DNA from: Actinomycetota bacterium
GTDB lineage: Bacteria; Actinomycetota; Thermoleophilia; UBA2241
NCBI GenBank assembly: GCA_003132645.1
Contig: PKYM01000093.1
Location: forward strand, 9,952-29,281
DNA length: 19,330 nucleotides
Reading direction: 5' to 3'
Made by a program: the position numbers and the translations under genes. Numbering within the stretch: the stretch's first letter is position 1; every line of letters begins with the position of its first letter. Below the pieces are notes generated by a model. It saw nothing but the letters and a program-made list of their open reading frames with translations, was not told the origin of the DNA and ran no database searches. Shown here piece after piece: positions 1-7,661 of the stretch.

Positions 1-258
1 ACCGACGTCTGCGTGCCCCAGGGCTCACTTACGGTCGACGGCGTCAGTCTCACGATCGTCGATCTCGACGCCGACACCATCCAGATCTCGTTGATCCCCC
101 ACACCGTGGCGGCCACTACGCTGCACGACCTGCGGGTGGGCGCCGAGGTCAACCTCGAAGCCGACGTGATCGGCAAATACGTCCGCGCCTACCTTGCCCG
201 GCCCGGGTCCGCCCAGGGCCTCACCTTCGAGAAGCTGTCAGAAGCGGGGTTCCTATGA
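1..258 (+). CDS. ribE: Riboflavin synthase alpha chain, C-terminal part (5' end outside window)
   Basis: This is the last 85 codons of a riboflavin synthase, which dismutates two 6,7-dimethyl-8-ribityllumazines to riboflavin. The reading frame is open from base 1, so the gene begins upstream. The visible part is the second lumazine-binding barrel: [14 protein letters not shown], a TTL and [11 protein letters not shown], all in family order, ending in the usual [13 protein letters not shown] tail. Its TGA overlaps the ATG of ribBA (ATGA, 255-258), which implies translational coupling in a riboflavin operon with ribBA and ribH. A ribD gene is likely upstream but cannot be seen. Assignment is firm; only the N-terminal half is missing, because of the window edge. 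Confidence 0.93.
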   Translation, partial: TDVCVPQGSLTVDGVSLTIVDLDADTIQISLIPHTVAATTLHDLRVGAEVNLEADVIGKYVRAYLARPGSAQGLTFEKLSEAGFL

Positions 259-1553
259 GCACCACCAAGACGCCCAGCACCGAGAGTCCGGCCGCGCCGC
301 GCGACGCCGCGCCCGGGCCATCGCCGTTTGCCACGATCGAGGAAGCGCTGGCCGACGTGCGCGCCGGACGCATGGTGGTGGTCTGCGACGACGAAGATCG
401 CGAGAACGAGGGCGACCTCACCATGGCCGCCCAGTTCGTCACACCCGAGGCGATCAACTTCATGGCGACGCACGGCCGCGGCCTGATCTGCCTGACGCTC
501 ACCCCGAGGCGCTGCGACGAATTGAACCTCGGGCCGATGGTCGCCCAGAACTCGGCGCGCTTCCAGACCGCCTTCACGCCGTCGATCGAGGCGCGTGCAG
601 GGGTGACCACCGGCATCTCCGCCGCCGACCGCGCGCGCACGATCCAGGTGGCGGTCGACCCCGAGTGCGGGCCCGACGACATCGTCCAGCCTGGTCATGT
701 GTTTCCGCTCATCGCCAAGCCGGGCGGCGTGCTCGAACGCACCGGCCAGACCGAGGCCGGCGTCGATCTGGCGCGGCTGGCCGGCCTGCAGCCGGCGTCG
801 GTGATCTGCGAGGTCATGAACGAGGACGGTACCATGGCGCGGGTCCCCGACCTCATCGACTATTGCAAGCTGCACGGCCTCAAGATGATCACCGTGGCCG
901 CTCTCATCCGCCACCGGCGCCGCACCGAGAAGCTCGTGCGGCGCGTCGCGGTGGCCCAGATGCCCACGAGCTACGGCGAGTTTCGCGCCATCGGCTACGA
1001 GTCGATGATCGATGGCTCGCACCACATCGCCATGGTCAAGGGCAACGTCGTCGGCAAGCGCGACGTCCTCGTGCGGGTCCACTCGGAGTGCCTCACCGGC
1101 GACGTCTTCGGCTCGCAGCGCTGCGACTGCGGCGAGCAGCTGGCGATGGCTCTGCGACGCATCGAGAAGGAGGGCCTGGGCGTCGTGCTCTACATGCGCC
1201 AGGAAGGCCGCGGCATCGGTCTGCTGAACAAGCTCAAGGCCTATGCTCTCCAGGAGCGCGGCCGCGACACGGTCGAGGCCAACCTCGAGCTGGGCTTCCC
1301 GGTCGACCTGCGCGACTACGGCATCGGCGCCCAGATCCTGGTCGACCTGGGGCTGTCGAGCATCCGCACGATGACGAACAACCCCAAGAAGCTGATCGCC
1401 CTCGAGGGCTACGGGTTGACGATCACGGAGCGTGTGCCGATCGAGGTGGCGCCGCACAAGCACAGCGTCACCTACCTGCGCACCAAACGCGAGAAGATGG
1501 GCCACCTGCTGGAGCACGAGGAGCTGCTGCCGGCCGAAGGCGACGAAGGTTGA
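255..1553 (+). CDS. ribBA: Bifunctional 3,4-dihydroxy-2-butanone-4-phosphate synthase / GTP cyclohydrolase II
   Basis: The 432-residue protein supplies both precursors of the lumazine ring. The N-terminal DHBP synthase half (about 25-225) shows [10 protein letters not shown] (45-54), [11 protein letters not shown] and PGHVFPL. The C-terminal GTP cyclohydrolase II half (about 230-430) has the zinc cysteines C279, C290 and C292 in [16 protein letters not shown], the RQEGRGIGL motif (315-323), and [12 protein letters not shown] followed by TNNPKK. Length and domain order are normal for RibBA. One deviation: the motif usually written GHTEA reads GQTEA, so Q165 stands where E. coli RibB has metal-ligand His153. 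GQTE-type sequences may occur in other RibBA proteins, so this need not mean loss of activity. The ATG overlaps the ribE stop by four bases. Confidence 0.96.
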   Translation: MSTTKTPSTESPAAPRDAAPGPSPFATIEEALADVRAGRMVVVCDDEDRENEGDLTMAAQFVTPEAINFMATHGRGLICLTLTPRRCDELNLGPMVAQNSARFQTAFTPSIEARAGVTTGISAADRARTIQVAVDPECGPDDIVQPGHVFPLIAKPGGVLERTGQTEAGVDLARLAGLQPASVICEVMNEDGTMARVPDLIDYCKLHGLKMITVAALIRHRRRTEKLVRRVAVAQMPTSYGEFRAIGYESMIDGSHHIAMVKGNVVGKRDVLVRVHSECLTGDVFGSQRCDCGEQLAMALRRIEKEGLGVVLYMRQEGRGIGLLNKLKAYALQERGRDTVEANLELGFPVDLRDYGIGAQILVDLGLSSIRTMTNNPKKLIALEGYGLTITERVPIEVAPHKHSVTYLRTKREKMGHLLEHEELLPAEGDEG

Positions 1554-1605
1554 CGGCTGAGCCACAGGGCGGCGAGTGTCCGCCTCGACTGAAAGGAACC
1601 TGGGC

Positions 1606-2085
1606 ATGAGCACGACCTACGAAGGCAAGCTGACCGGCAAGGGGCTGAAGTTCGCGCTCGTCGTGGGGCGCTTCAACGACTTCATCTCGACGCACCTGCT
1701 CGACGGCGCGCTCGACAACCTGCGCCGCCACGAGACCGACGAGAGCGATATCGAGGTGGCCTGGGTGCCGGGCGCCTTCGAGATGCCCCTGGTCGCCCAG
1801 AAGCTCGCCGACAGCGGCCGCTACGACGCCATCGTCTGCCTGGGAGCGGTGATCCGCGGCGGCACGCCGCACTTCGACTACGTCGCCGCCGAGGTCGCCA
1901 AGGGGATCGCCAAAGTCAGCCTGGACAGCGGCTTGCCGGTCGTGTTCGGGGTGCTGACGACCGACAGCATCGAACAGGCCGTGGAGCGTGCGGGAACGAA
2001 GGCCGGCAACAAAGGCTGGGCGGCCGCGCTGACCGCGCTCGAGATGGCGAACCTGCTGCGGGTGCTGCCGGGGGAGCGCGCCTGA
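1606..2085 (+). CDS. ribH: 6,7-dimethyl-8-ribityllumazine synthase
   Basis: Lumazine synthase condenses DHBP with the ribitylamino-pyrimidine made downstream of GTP cyclohydrolase II, giving the substrate of riboflavin synthase. The protein has 159 residues, the usual length. Visible motifs are GRFNDFIS (21-28), VPGAFEMPL (54-62), [13 protein letters not shown] (81-93) with catalytic His89, and [16 protein letters not shown] (115-130). I chose ATG 1606 rather than the in-frame GTG 1576 because a GAAAGGAA Shine-Dalgarno lies about eight bases before it and the protein then matches family length. It sits 52 bases after ribBA on the same strand and closes the visible riboflavin cluster. It converges on rpmB with only 18 bases between the two stop codons. 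Confidence 0.96.
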   Translation: MSTTYEGKLTGKGLKFALVVGRFNDFISTHLLDGALDNLRRHETDESDIEVAWVPGAFEMPLVAQKLADSGRYDAIVCLGAVIRGGTPHFDYVAAEVAKGIAKVSLDSGLPVVFGVLTTDSIEQAVERAGTKAGNKGWAAALTALEMANLLRVLPGERA

Positions 2086-2095
2086 CTTTAGGCGC
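2078..2095. terminator. Short hairpin at the ribH/rpmB convergent junction, possible weak terminator
   Basis: GCGCCT (2078-2083) and AGGCGC (2090-2095) form a perfect 6-bp stem with a 6-base loop that covers the ribH stop codon. It lies between two converging genes, where a bidirectional terminator would be useful. Neither side has a U-tract, so intrinsic termination is doubtful; it could instead help a Rho-dependent or blocking mechanism. Confidence 0.3.
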
Positions 2096-2103
2096 AGCGG
2101 CGG

Positions 2104-2295
2104 CTAGAGGGCCTTGACGACGCGCCCCGACTTGAGGCAGCGCGCGCAAACGTAAGCCGACTGTGGGCGACCGTCCAGGACGATATGGACGTGCTGCAGG
2201 TTTGGCTCGAAACGCCGTTTGGTAGCTCTATTGGAGTGGCTGCGGTTGTTGCCCACGGCGGGCTTCTTACCACAGCTCACGCAGACTCGTGACAT
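2104..2295 (-). CDS. rpmB: 50S ribosomal protein L28 (zinc-binding form)
   Basis: This 63-residue ribosomal protein is the only minus-strand gene in the window. It begins [21 protein letters not shown], the L28 signature, and has two CxxC pairs (C5/C8 and C50/C53), so it is the zinc-ribbon form. Length is typical. On the minus strand an AAGGA Shine-Dalgarno lies about seven bases before the start. It is transcribed away from the DUF1858-asp23-fakA-fakB-recG genes, a neighbourhood seen also in Firmicutes (rpmB-yloU-yloV...recG). A good minus-strand promoter lies in the divergent intergenic region (2332-2360). Confidence 0.96.
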   Translation of the reverse strand: MSRVCVSCGKKPAVGNNRSHSNRATKRRFEPNLQHVHIVLDGRPQSAYVCARCLKSGRVVKAL

Positions 2296-2309
2296 GCAGA
2301 GGTCCTTGC

Positions 2310-2339
2310 TTGCGAAAGGTGACGGGCCGGAATTATGCT
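2310..2339 (+). promoter_or_regulatory. Sigma70-type promoter for the DUF1858-asp23-fakA operon
   Basis: TTGCGA (2310-2315) and TATGCT (2334-2339) are 18 bases apart, giving a predicted start near 2346 and a leader of about 40 bases before ATG 2387. The match is moderate. It overlaps the rpmB promoter on the other strand. Confidence 0.5.
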
Positions 2340-2360
2340 ACAGGCGGCCGCGCGAAGCAA
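2332..2360 (-). promoter_or_regulatory. Sigma70-type promoter for rpmB
   Basis: Read on the minus strand, TTGCTT (complement of 2355-2360) and CATAAT (complement of 2332-2337) are separated by exactly 17 bases. This is a good housekeeping-sigma match placed 37 bases before the rpmB start. Its -10 element overlaps the -10 of the plus-strand promoter by four bases. Confidence 0.6.
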
Positions 2361-2386
2361 CCGCGGTCTTTGTTGTAACGTCACTC

Positions 2387-2599
2387 ATGAGGCACTTTTC
2401 CAAACAGATGTCCATCCTGGAGGCGCTCGAATCGCACTCCGAAGCGCGCGATGTGTTCGCGCGCTGGGGTATGGGCTGCTGTCTTTGCATAGGCGCCCAG
2501 CTCGAAAGCATCGAAAGCGGCGCCATCATGCACGCGGTCGATCCCGACGAGATCGTCGCCGAGCTGAACCTCCTCACCGACCCTGCCGCGCCCGACTGA
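2387..2599 (+). CDS. DUF1858 domain protein
   Basis: This small protein of 70 residues matches the DUF1858 pattern: an N-terminal ILEALESHSEARDVFARWGMGCC, a cysteine cluster C31, C32 and C34, and then ESIESGAIMHAVDPDEIVAELN. The family is found alone or fused to redox and hybrid-cluster-type proteins; its biochemical role is unknown, and a redox or thiol function is only suggested by the conserved cysteines. The start could be ATG 2387 or ATG 2408 (63 residues); neither has a convincing Shine-Dalgarno. It is the first gene after the divergent promoter region, 16 bases before the Asp23-family gene, so it probably heads that operon. Confidence 0.75.
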   Translation: MRHFSKQMSILEALESHSEARDVFARWGMGCCLCIGAQLESIESGAIMHAVDPDEIVAELNLLTDPAAPD

Positions 2600-2607
2600 C
2601 GGTCGGG
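2591..2607 (+). other. Perfect hairpin between DUF1858 and asp23-family genes
   Basis: CCCGAC (2591-2596) pairs with GTCGGG (2602-2607) around a 5-base loop. The stem spans the DUF1858 stop and ends eight bases before the GTG start of the next gene, covering part of its only weak Shine-Dalgarno. No U-tract follows, so it is unlikely to terminate transcription; a minor role in translation is possible. Confidence 0.3.
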
Positions 2608-2615
2608 ACACGAAC

Positions 2616-2981
2616 GTGGCACAGACCGAACTCAGGGCGCGGCTTCCGGGCGACGATCTGCGTGGCGAAGTCACGGTGGCCGACAGCGTGATCGCCAAGC
2701 TCGCCGGCCGCGCGGCCCTGGCTACCTACGGGGTCGTCGACCTGCGCCGCTCGCGGCTCGCGCCGCTCGTGCGTCTCTTTCGTGACGAGCTCATGAACGG
2801 GGTCGAAGTCGATGCCCACGAGTCGTATGCCGACATCGGCCTGCATGTCGTGATCGAGCGCGGGCTGAACCTCGCCGAGGTGACCCGTACGCTCGAGGAC
2901 CAGGTACGTTTCGAGGTCGAGCGGGTGGCGGGGGTGAGGGTCGGCGAGGTACGCGTCCGCGTCGATCACGTCAGCCGATGA
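2616..2981 (+). CDS. Asp23/Gls24 family envelope stress protein (YloU-like)
   Basis: The 121-residue protein resembles the Asp23/Gls24 (YloU) family: GEVTVADSVIAKLAGRAALATYGVVDL near the N terminus, then an acidic and basic alternating C-terminal half ending VGEVRVRVDHVSR. Members are small cytosolic or membrane-associated proteins linked to envelope stress; the molecular function is unclear. Translation starts at GTG 2616 with only a weak Shine-Dalgarno. Its TGA overlaps the ATG of fakA (ATGA, 2978-2981). The yloU-fakA(yloV) pairing is widely conserved, which supports both calls. Confidence 0.85.
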   Translation: MAQTELRARLPGDDLRGEVTVADSVIAKLAGRAALATYGVVDLRRSRLAPLVRLFRDELMNGVEVDAHESYADIGLHVVIERGLNLAEVTRTLEDQVRFEVERVAGVRVGEVRVRVDHVSR

Positions 2982-4612
2982 GCGCTCGCGGCCACGTCCT
3001 CGAAGTGCTCGGGGGGGCATCGACGGCCCTCAGGGTCGAGCGCGGCTACATCAACGACCTCAACGTCTACCCGGTGCCCGACGGCGACACCGGCACGAAT
3101 CTCTTCCTGACCGTCCAGGCGATCATCGACGAAGTCGAGGGCGTCCCGGCCGACGATCTTCAGGGTCTCATGGCCGTCGTCATCAGAGGTTCCCTCATGG
3201 GCGCGCGCGGCAACTCCGGCGTCATCCTGTCGCAGATCGTGCGCGGCGCCTGTGAGTCGCTCGCCGCCGCCCAGTCCTTCAACGCTGCCGCGGTGCGCGA
3301 CGCCCTGCGCGACGCCTCGAATGCCGCCTACCGAGCCGTGCGCCAACCGGTCGAGGGCACGATGCTGTCGGTCATCCGGGCGATGTCCGAAGCCGCCGCA
3401 GGCACTCCCGAGGCGATCTCTCTGCCCGCCCTGCTGACCACCGTGACGACCGCCGGCGCCGAAGCCGTCGAGCGCACGATCGACCAGCTCGAGGCGCTGC
3501 GCCGCGCCGGCGTCGTCGATGCCGGCGGCTACGGCCTGCTCGTCTTACTGCGCGGCGGCGTAGCCGGGTTCCTCAGGGCCGAGACGGGCAGCGCGGCCGC
3601 GGCGGCGGTCACCGCCGACGGCAGCGACCATCGTCGCGGCCGCGCCTCGCGCCACATCGAAGGCATCCCGCCCGACGCCATCGAGGACTCGCGGTTTCGC
3701 TATTGCACGAGCTTCCTGCTGCTCGGCGAGGGTCTCGATCGCGACGACCTGGAGACGTTCGTGAACACCCAGGGCGACTGCGCCCTGGTGGTCGGCGACG
3801 AGGGCATGCTCAAGGTCCACGTGCATACCGACCATCCCGGCGAGGTGCTGGGGTATGCCTCGGCGCACGGCAGGATCGACGACGTCGAGGTCGCCGACAT
3901 GCGTGAGCAGACTCGCGCCCGCCAGCGGCGGCTGCGCCTTGACCGGCGCGTCACCGTTGTCGCGGTGGCCGCCGGCGAGGGCAACAAGGCGCTGTTTCGC
4001 GAGCTCGGCTGCGAGGCGGTGATAGACGGCGGCCAGTCGATGAACCCGAGCGCGGCCGAGCTCGTCGAGGCCGTCGAGAGCCTCGACGCCGCCGAAGTCG
4101 TCCTTCTGCCCAACAACAAGAACGTCGTGCTGACCGCCGAGCAGGCGGCCGCCATGTGCGACCGTCAGGTCGTGGTCGTGGCTTCGACCTCGCTGCCGGC
4201 CGGCCTCGCCGCCATGGTCGCCTTCGAGGCGACGGCCGACGCGGCCGCCAACGCCGTGGCCATGGACGAGGCGATGCGCCGCGTGCACAGCGCCGAGATC
4301 ACCCATGCCGTGCGCGACTCCGAGATCGACGGCGTCGCGGTCAGGCAGGGCGAGGTCATCGGCCTGGTCGACGGCCGACTGGCCGCCAGCGGCGACGATC
4401 TGCGGCTCGTCTTCAGCGACGTGGTGCGCCGGCTGGGCTCCGAGGGTGCCGAGCTGATCACCATCCTCACCGCCCTGAACGGCTGCGGAGTGACCGTGAC
4501 CGACCTGCAGCGGGCCGCCGCCGAGACCTGCGCCGTGGCCTGTCCCGACGTCGAGTTCCTCTTTCAAGAGGGCGGCCAGCCGCTCTACCCGATCCTGCTG
4601 GGCGCCGAATGA
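2978..4612 (+). CDS. fakA: Fatty acid kinase subunit A (DAK2 domain protein, YloV)
   Basis: This 544-residue protein is the ATP-binding subunit that phosphorylates fatty acids held by a FakB protein, feeding exogenous acyl chains into phospholipid synthesis. The N-terminal DAK2 domain has LNVYPVPDGDTGTN (28-41), with acidic residues D35 and D37 of the nucleotide/Mg site, and MGARGNSGVIL (74-84). VDAGGYGLL (180-188) closes that domain. The middle domain keeps C243 (RYCTSF) and H281/H283 (KVHVHT), matching the zinc ligands known in S. aureus FakA. A C-terminal domain follows to full family length. It overlaps the preceding asp23-family gene and the following fakB by four bases each, so the three are probably co-translated. 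Confidence 0.93.
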   Translation: MSARGHVLEVLGGASTALRVERGYINDLNVYPVPDGDTGTNLFLTVQAIIDEVEGVPADDLQGLMAVVIRGSLMGARGNSGVILSQIVRGACESLAAAQSFNAAAVRDALRDASNAAYRAVRQPVEGTMLSVIRAMSEAAAGTPEAISLPALLTTVTTAGAEAVERTIDQLEALRRAGVVDAGGYGLLVLLRGGVAGFLRAETGSAAAAAVTADGSDHRRGRASRHIEGIPPDAIEDSRFRYCTSFLLLGEGLDRDDLETFVNTQGDCALVVGDEGMLKVHVHTDHPGEVLGYASAHGRIDDVEVADMREQTRARQRRLRLDRRVTVVAVAAGEGNKALFRELGCEAVIDGGQSMNPSAAELVEAVESLDAAEVVLLPNNKNVVLTAEQAAAMCDRQVVVVASTSLPAGLAAMVAFEATADAAANAVAMDEAMRRVHSAEITHAVRDSEIDGVAVRQGEVIGLVDGRLAASGDDLRLVFSDVVRRLGSEGAELITILTALNGCGVTVTDLQRAAAETCAVACPDVEFLFQEGGQPLYPILLGAE

Positions 4613-5466
4613 CGCGGCTCTCTCTCGAGAACACGGCGATCGTCGTCGATTCGACCTGTGACCCACCGCCCGGCTATTTCGACGAGCCCGGTCTCGTCAT
4701 GGTGCCGCTCAAGGTCCACTTCGGCGACGAGACCTACCGCGACGGGGTCGACCTCTCGCCGCCGGAGTTTTTCGCCAAGCTGGCTTCGTCGCCGGTGCTG
4801 CCGACGACCTCGCAGCCGACCGTCGCCGAGTTCACCACGGTCTACGAGGCGCTCAGCCGCGACTACGAGCACGTCTTCGCCTTCCATCTCTCGAGCGGCA
4901 TGAGCGGCACCTACCAGGCGTCGCTCAGCGCGGCGCAGCCCTTCAGGGGCGTCGAGGTCTACGACACGCGCACCGTGTCGGCGACCATCTGCCTGCTGGT
5001 TGACCGCCTGCGCGCGAAGCTGGCCGAGGGTATCTCGCACGACGACGCCCACGTCTACATCGACCATTTCCTCGACCAGAACCACATGATCTTCCAGCTG
5101 GCCACCCTCGAGTACCTGCGGCGCGGCGGGCGCATAGGCCGGGCGCAGTCCATGGTCGGCGACGTGTTCGGCATCAGGCCGCTGATCACGATCGAGAACG
5201 GCGAGCTCGTGGCCTACGCCAAGGTGCGCGGCGAGCGCCGCGCGCTCGAGGCCATGGCGAGCCTGCTGAGCACGTTTGCGACGCCCGACGACGACGTGAA
5301 GCTGGTCACCTGGAGCGCCGACGCCGACGACAAGCTGCCGGCCCTCGAAGAGGCGTTGCTCGCGGCGCGGCCAAAGGCCGAGGTCGTCTTCCACGGGCGC
5401 GTCGGGGCGATCGTCGGCACTCACGGCGGCCCGGGCGTGTTTGCCTTCGCGATGATCGTGGAGTGA
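4609..5466 (+). CDS. fakB: DegV family fatty-acid-binding protein (fatty acid kinase subunit B)
   Basis: The protein has 285 residues and is a DegV fold member: IVVDSTCD (11-18), TTSQPTVAEF (66-75), LSSGMSGTYQ (94-103), LEYLRRGGRIG (167-177) and a late GGPGVFAFA. DegV proteins bind one fatty acid in a closed pocket and present its carboxylate to FakA. The direct ATGA overlap with fakA (4609-4612) makes partnership very likely. ATG 4609 is chosen because it gives a normal DegV N terminus and couples translation to fakA; the reading frame stays open upstream but that part is a shadow of fakA. Its acyl-chain preference cannot be read from sequence. Confidence 0.92.
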   Translation: MTRLSLENTAIVVDSTCDPPPGYFDEPGLVMVPLKVHFGDETYRDGVDLSPPEFFAKLASSPVLPTTSQPTVAEFTTVYEALSRDYEHVFAFHLSSGMSGTYQASLSAAQPFRGVEVYDTRTVSATICLLVDRLRAKLAEGISHDDAHVYIDHFLDQNHMIFQLATLEYLRRGGRIGRAQSMVGDVFGIRPLITIENGELVAYAKVRGERRALEAMASLLSTFATPDDDVKLVTWSADADDKLPALEEALLAARPKAEVVFHGRVGAIVGTHGGPGVFAFAMIVE

Positions 5467-7637
5467 GCGGCAGGCCTCTCCTGCGCTTCGCCGGCGGCCG
5501 CTACGACGAGCGACCGCAGCCTCCCTTTCTTGCCCCCGACGCCTCCGGCCTCTCGCGTCCGCTGGCCGATCTGCCCGGCGTGCGGCCGGCGCTGGCCAGG
5601 CGGCTGGCCGGCTTTGGTCTCGCGACCGTCGGCGACCTTCTCGAGCACTACCCGCGACGCTACGAGGACTTCACTGACCGCAAGGCGATCGCGGCTCTCA
5701 AGGTCGGTGAGGAGGCGACGGTCAGGGCCACGGTCGAGCGCGTCACCTTGGAGCACGGCCACCGCCGCCGGGTGACGATCCTGAAGGCGGTGCTGCGCGA
5801 CCAGTCGGGCGTCATGATCGGCGTCTGGTTCAATCAGCCCTGGCTGGCCAAGGTGCTCGAGCAGGGCATGGTGCTCAGCCTGCGCGGCAGCGTCCGCCGG
5901 AGCGGCGGCGGGGCCTCGTTCACGGTCAAGGCGCACGAGATCCTGGCCGGCGAGGGGGAGACCGTCCACACCGAGGGCATCGTGCCGGTGTATCCCGCCA
6001 GCGAGAGCATCTCCGCACGCGTGCTGCGCGACCTGGTCCACGAGTCGCGGCGGGTAGCGCGCAGCGTGCCCGACCCGCTGCCGGGCACGCTGCGCGCCGC
6101 CGAGCGCCTGCCGACCAGGGCCGACGCCGTGCTGGCCATCCATGCGCCGCGCTCGCACGCCGAAGCGGCCGCCGCCCGCGAACGGCTGGTGCTCGAGGAG
6201 CTGTTGCTCATGCAGCTCGGCCTCCTGCTGCACAAGCGCGCCGCCCAGCAAGCCGCGAGCGCCGTCTCGCTGGGCCGGCCGGGTGCGACCGCGGCGCGCT
6301 TCGTGGCCGGCCTGCCGTTCACGCTGACCGACCACCAGGTGCGGGCGCTGGCCGAGATCGACGCCGACCTCGAGCGCGATACGCCCATGCGCCGGCTGCT
6401 CCAGGGCGACGTCGGCTCGGGCAAGACGGTGGTCGCCCTGCACACGCTGCTGCGGGCCGTCGAGAAGGGTCATCAGGGAGCCTTCATGGCGCCCACCGAG
6501 ACGCTTGCCGAGCAACATCTCGAGACGATGACGGCGCTGCTCGGGCCACTCGTGGCCTGTGAGCTGCTGACAAGTCGCCTGACGGCCGCCGAACGTCGCG
6601 CGGCGCTCGGCCGCATCGCTTCCGGAGAGGCGCACATCGTGGTCGGCACGCACGCCCTGATCCAGGGCGACGTCGCGTTTCGCGACCTTGCCGTCGTTGT
6701 GGTCGACGAGCAGCACCGCTTCGGCGTCGTGCAGCGCGACGAGATGGCGCGGCGGGCGACCGCCGACGGCGGCCGCCCGCCGCACACCCTCTTCATGACC
6801 GCGACGCCGATCCCGCGCACGCTGGCCCTGACCTTCTACGGGGACCTCGACGTGACCGTCATCGCCGGCGCGCCGGCCGGCCGTACGCCGGTCGCCACGC
6901 GTCTCGTGTCCGAGGGTCGCAGGGCAGCCGGCTACGCCTTCGTGCGCAAGCAGCTCGACCGCGGCCGCCAGGCGTATGTGGTCTGCCCCCTGATCGAGGA
7001 GTCCGAGGCGCTGCAGTCGGCCGCTGCGGTGGCCGAAGCCGAGCGCCTGGCTGCGAGCGAGTTCAGCGCCTATCGGGTCGACGTGCTGCACGGGCAGATG
7101 AAGGCCGTCGAACGCGACGCGGCGATGGCGGCCTTCAAGGCCGGTGAGATAGACGTGCTGGTCGCGACGAGCGTGATCGAGGTGGGCATCGACGTGGCTA
7201 ACGCCACGGTGATGGTGATCGAGGGCGCCGAGCGCTTCGGCCTGGCCCAGCTCCACCAGCTGCGCGGCAGGGTCGGCCGCGGCACCGAGAAATCCTTCTG
7301 CCTGCTGTTCACGAGCCGCGGCGAGGAGCGCAACGCCGGCGAGCGCTCCAGCGCCCGGCTGCAGGCCCTGCGGTCGACCTCCGACGGCTTCGTGCTGGCC
7401 GACCGCGACCTCGAGATCCGCGGCGAAGGGCAGCTCTTCGGCGCGCGGCAGTCGGGGCTGCCCGACCTCAAGCTCGCCAAGCTCACCCGCGACCGCGAGG
7501 CGGTGGTGCGGGCGCGCAGGCTGGCCAAGGAGATCCTGGCCGCCGACCCGGGCCTCGAGTCGCCCGCCCACGTACCGCTCGCCGACGCGGTGCGCAGCGC
7601 CTTCGGTGACGAGCTGGCCTGGCTGCTGAAGGCGTGA
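5463..7637 (+). CDS. recG: ATP-dependent DNA helicase RecG
   Basis: RecG remodels stalled replication forks and branched recombination intermediates. The 724-residue protein has the wedge/OB part at the N terminus (LPGVRPALARRL at 37-48, LLEHYPRRYEDF at 59-70), then helicase motifs in order: Walker A GDVGSGKT (315-322), APTETLAEQH (343-352), the DEQH box (415-418), TATPIPRTLAL (446-456), VATSVIEVGIDVAN (567-580) and QLHQLRGRVGRG (596-607). No key residue is missing and length is normal to slightly long. Translation begins at GTG 5463, whose last bases form the fakB stop (GTGA overlap). RecG in this fakA-linked position matches the Firmicute gene order. Confidence 0.97.
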   Translation: MSGRPLLRFAGGRYDERPQPPFLAPDASGLSRPLADLPGVRPALARRLAGFGLATVGDLLEHYPRRYEDFTDRKAIAALKVGEEATVRATVERVTLEHGHRRRVTILKAVLRDQSGVMIGVWFNQPWLAKVLEQGMVLSLRGSVRRSGGGASFTVKAHEILAGEGETVHTEGIVPVYPASESISARVLRDLVHESRRVARSVPDPLPGTLRAAERLPTRADAVLAIHAPRSHAEAAAARERLVLEELLLMQLGLLLHKRAAQQAASAVSLGRPGATAARFVAGLPFTLTDHQVRALAEIDADLERDTPMRRLLQGDVGSGKTVVALHTLLRAVEKGHQGAFMAPTETLAEQHLETMTALLGPLVACELLTSRLTAAERRAALGRIASGEAHIVVGTHALIQGDVAFRDLAVVVVDEQHRFGVVQRDEMARRATADGGRPPHTLFMTATPIPRTLALTFYGDLDVTVIAGAPAGRTPVATRLVSEGRRAAGYAFVRKQLDRGRQAYVVCPLIEESEALQSAAAVAEAERLAASEFSAYRVDVLHGQMKAVERDAAMAAFKAGEIDVLVATSVIEVGIDVANATVMVIEGAERFGLAQLHQLRGRVGRGTEKSFCLLFTSRGEERNAGERSSARLQALRSTSDGFVLADRDLEIRGEGQLFGARQSGLPDLKLAKLTRDREAVVRARRLAKEILAADPGLESPAHVPLADAVRSAFGDELAWLLKA

Positions 7638-7661
7638 GGGGCGGGGTATGGTGGGCTTGAC

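Noticed and set aside
1576..1605. GTG 1576 as an upstream start for ribH
   Set aside because: It adds ten residues not typical of the family and lacks the Shine-Dalgarno that precedes ATG 1606.
189..1613. Long antisense frame opposite ribBA
   Set aside because: It mirrors ribBA codons in GC-rich DNA, its sequence shows no domain, and ribBA is clearly real.
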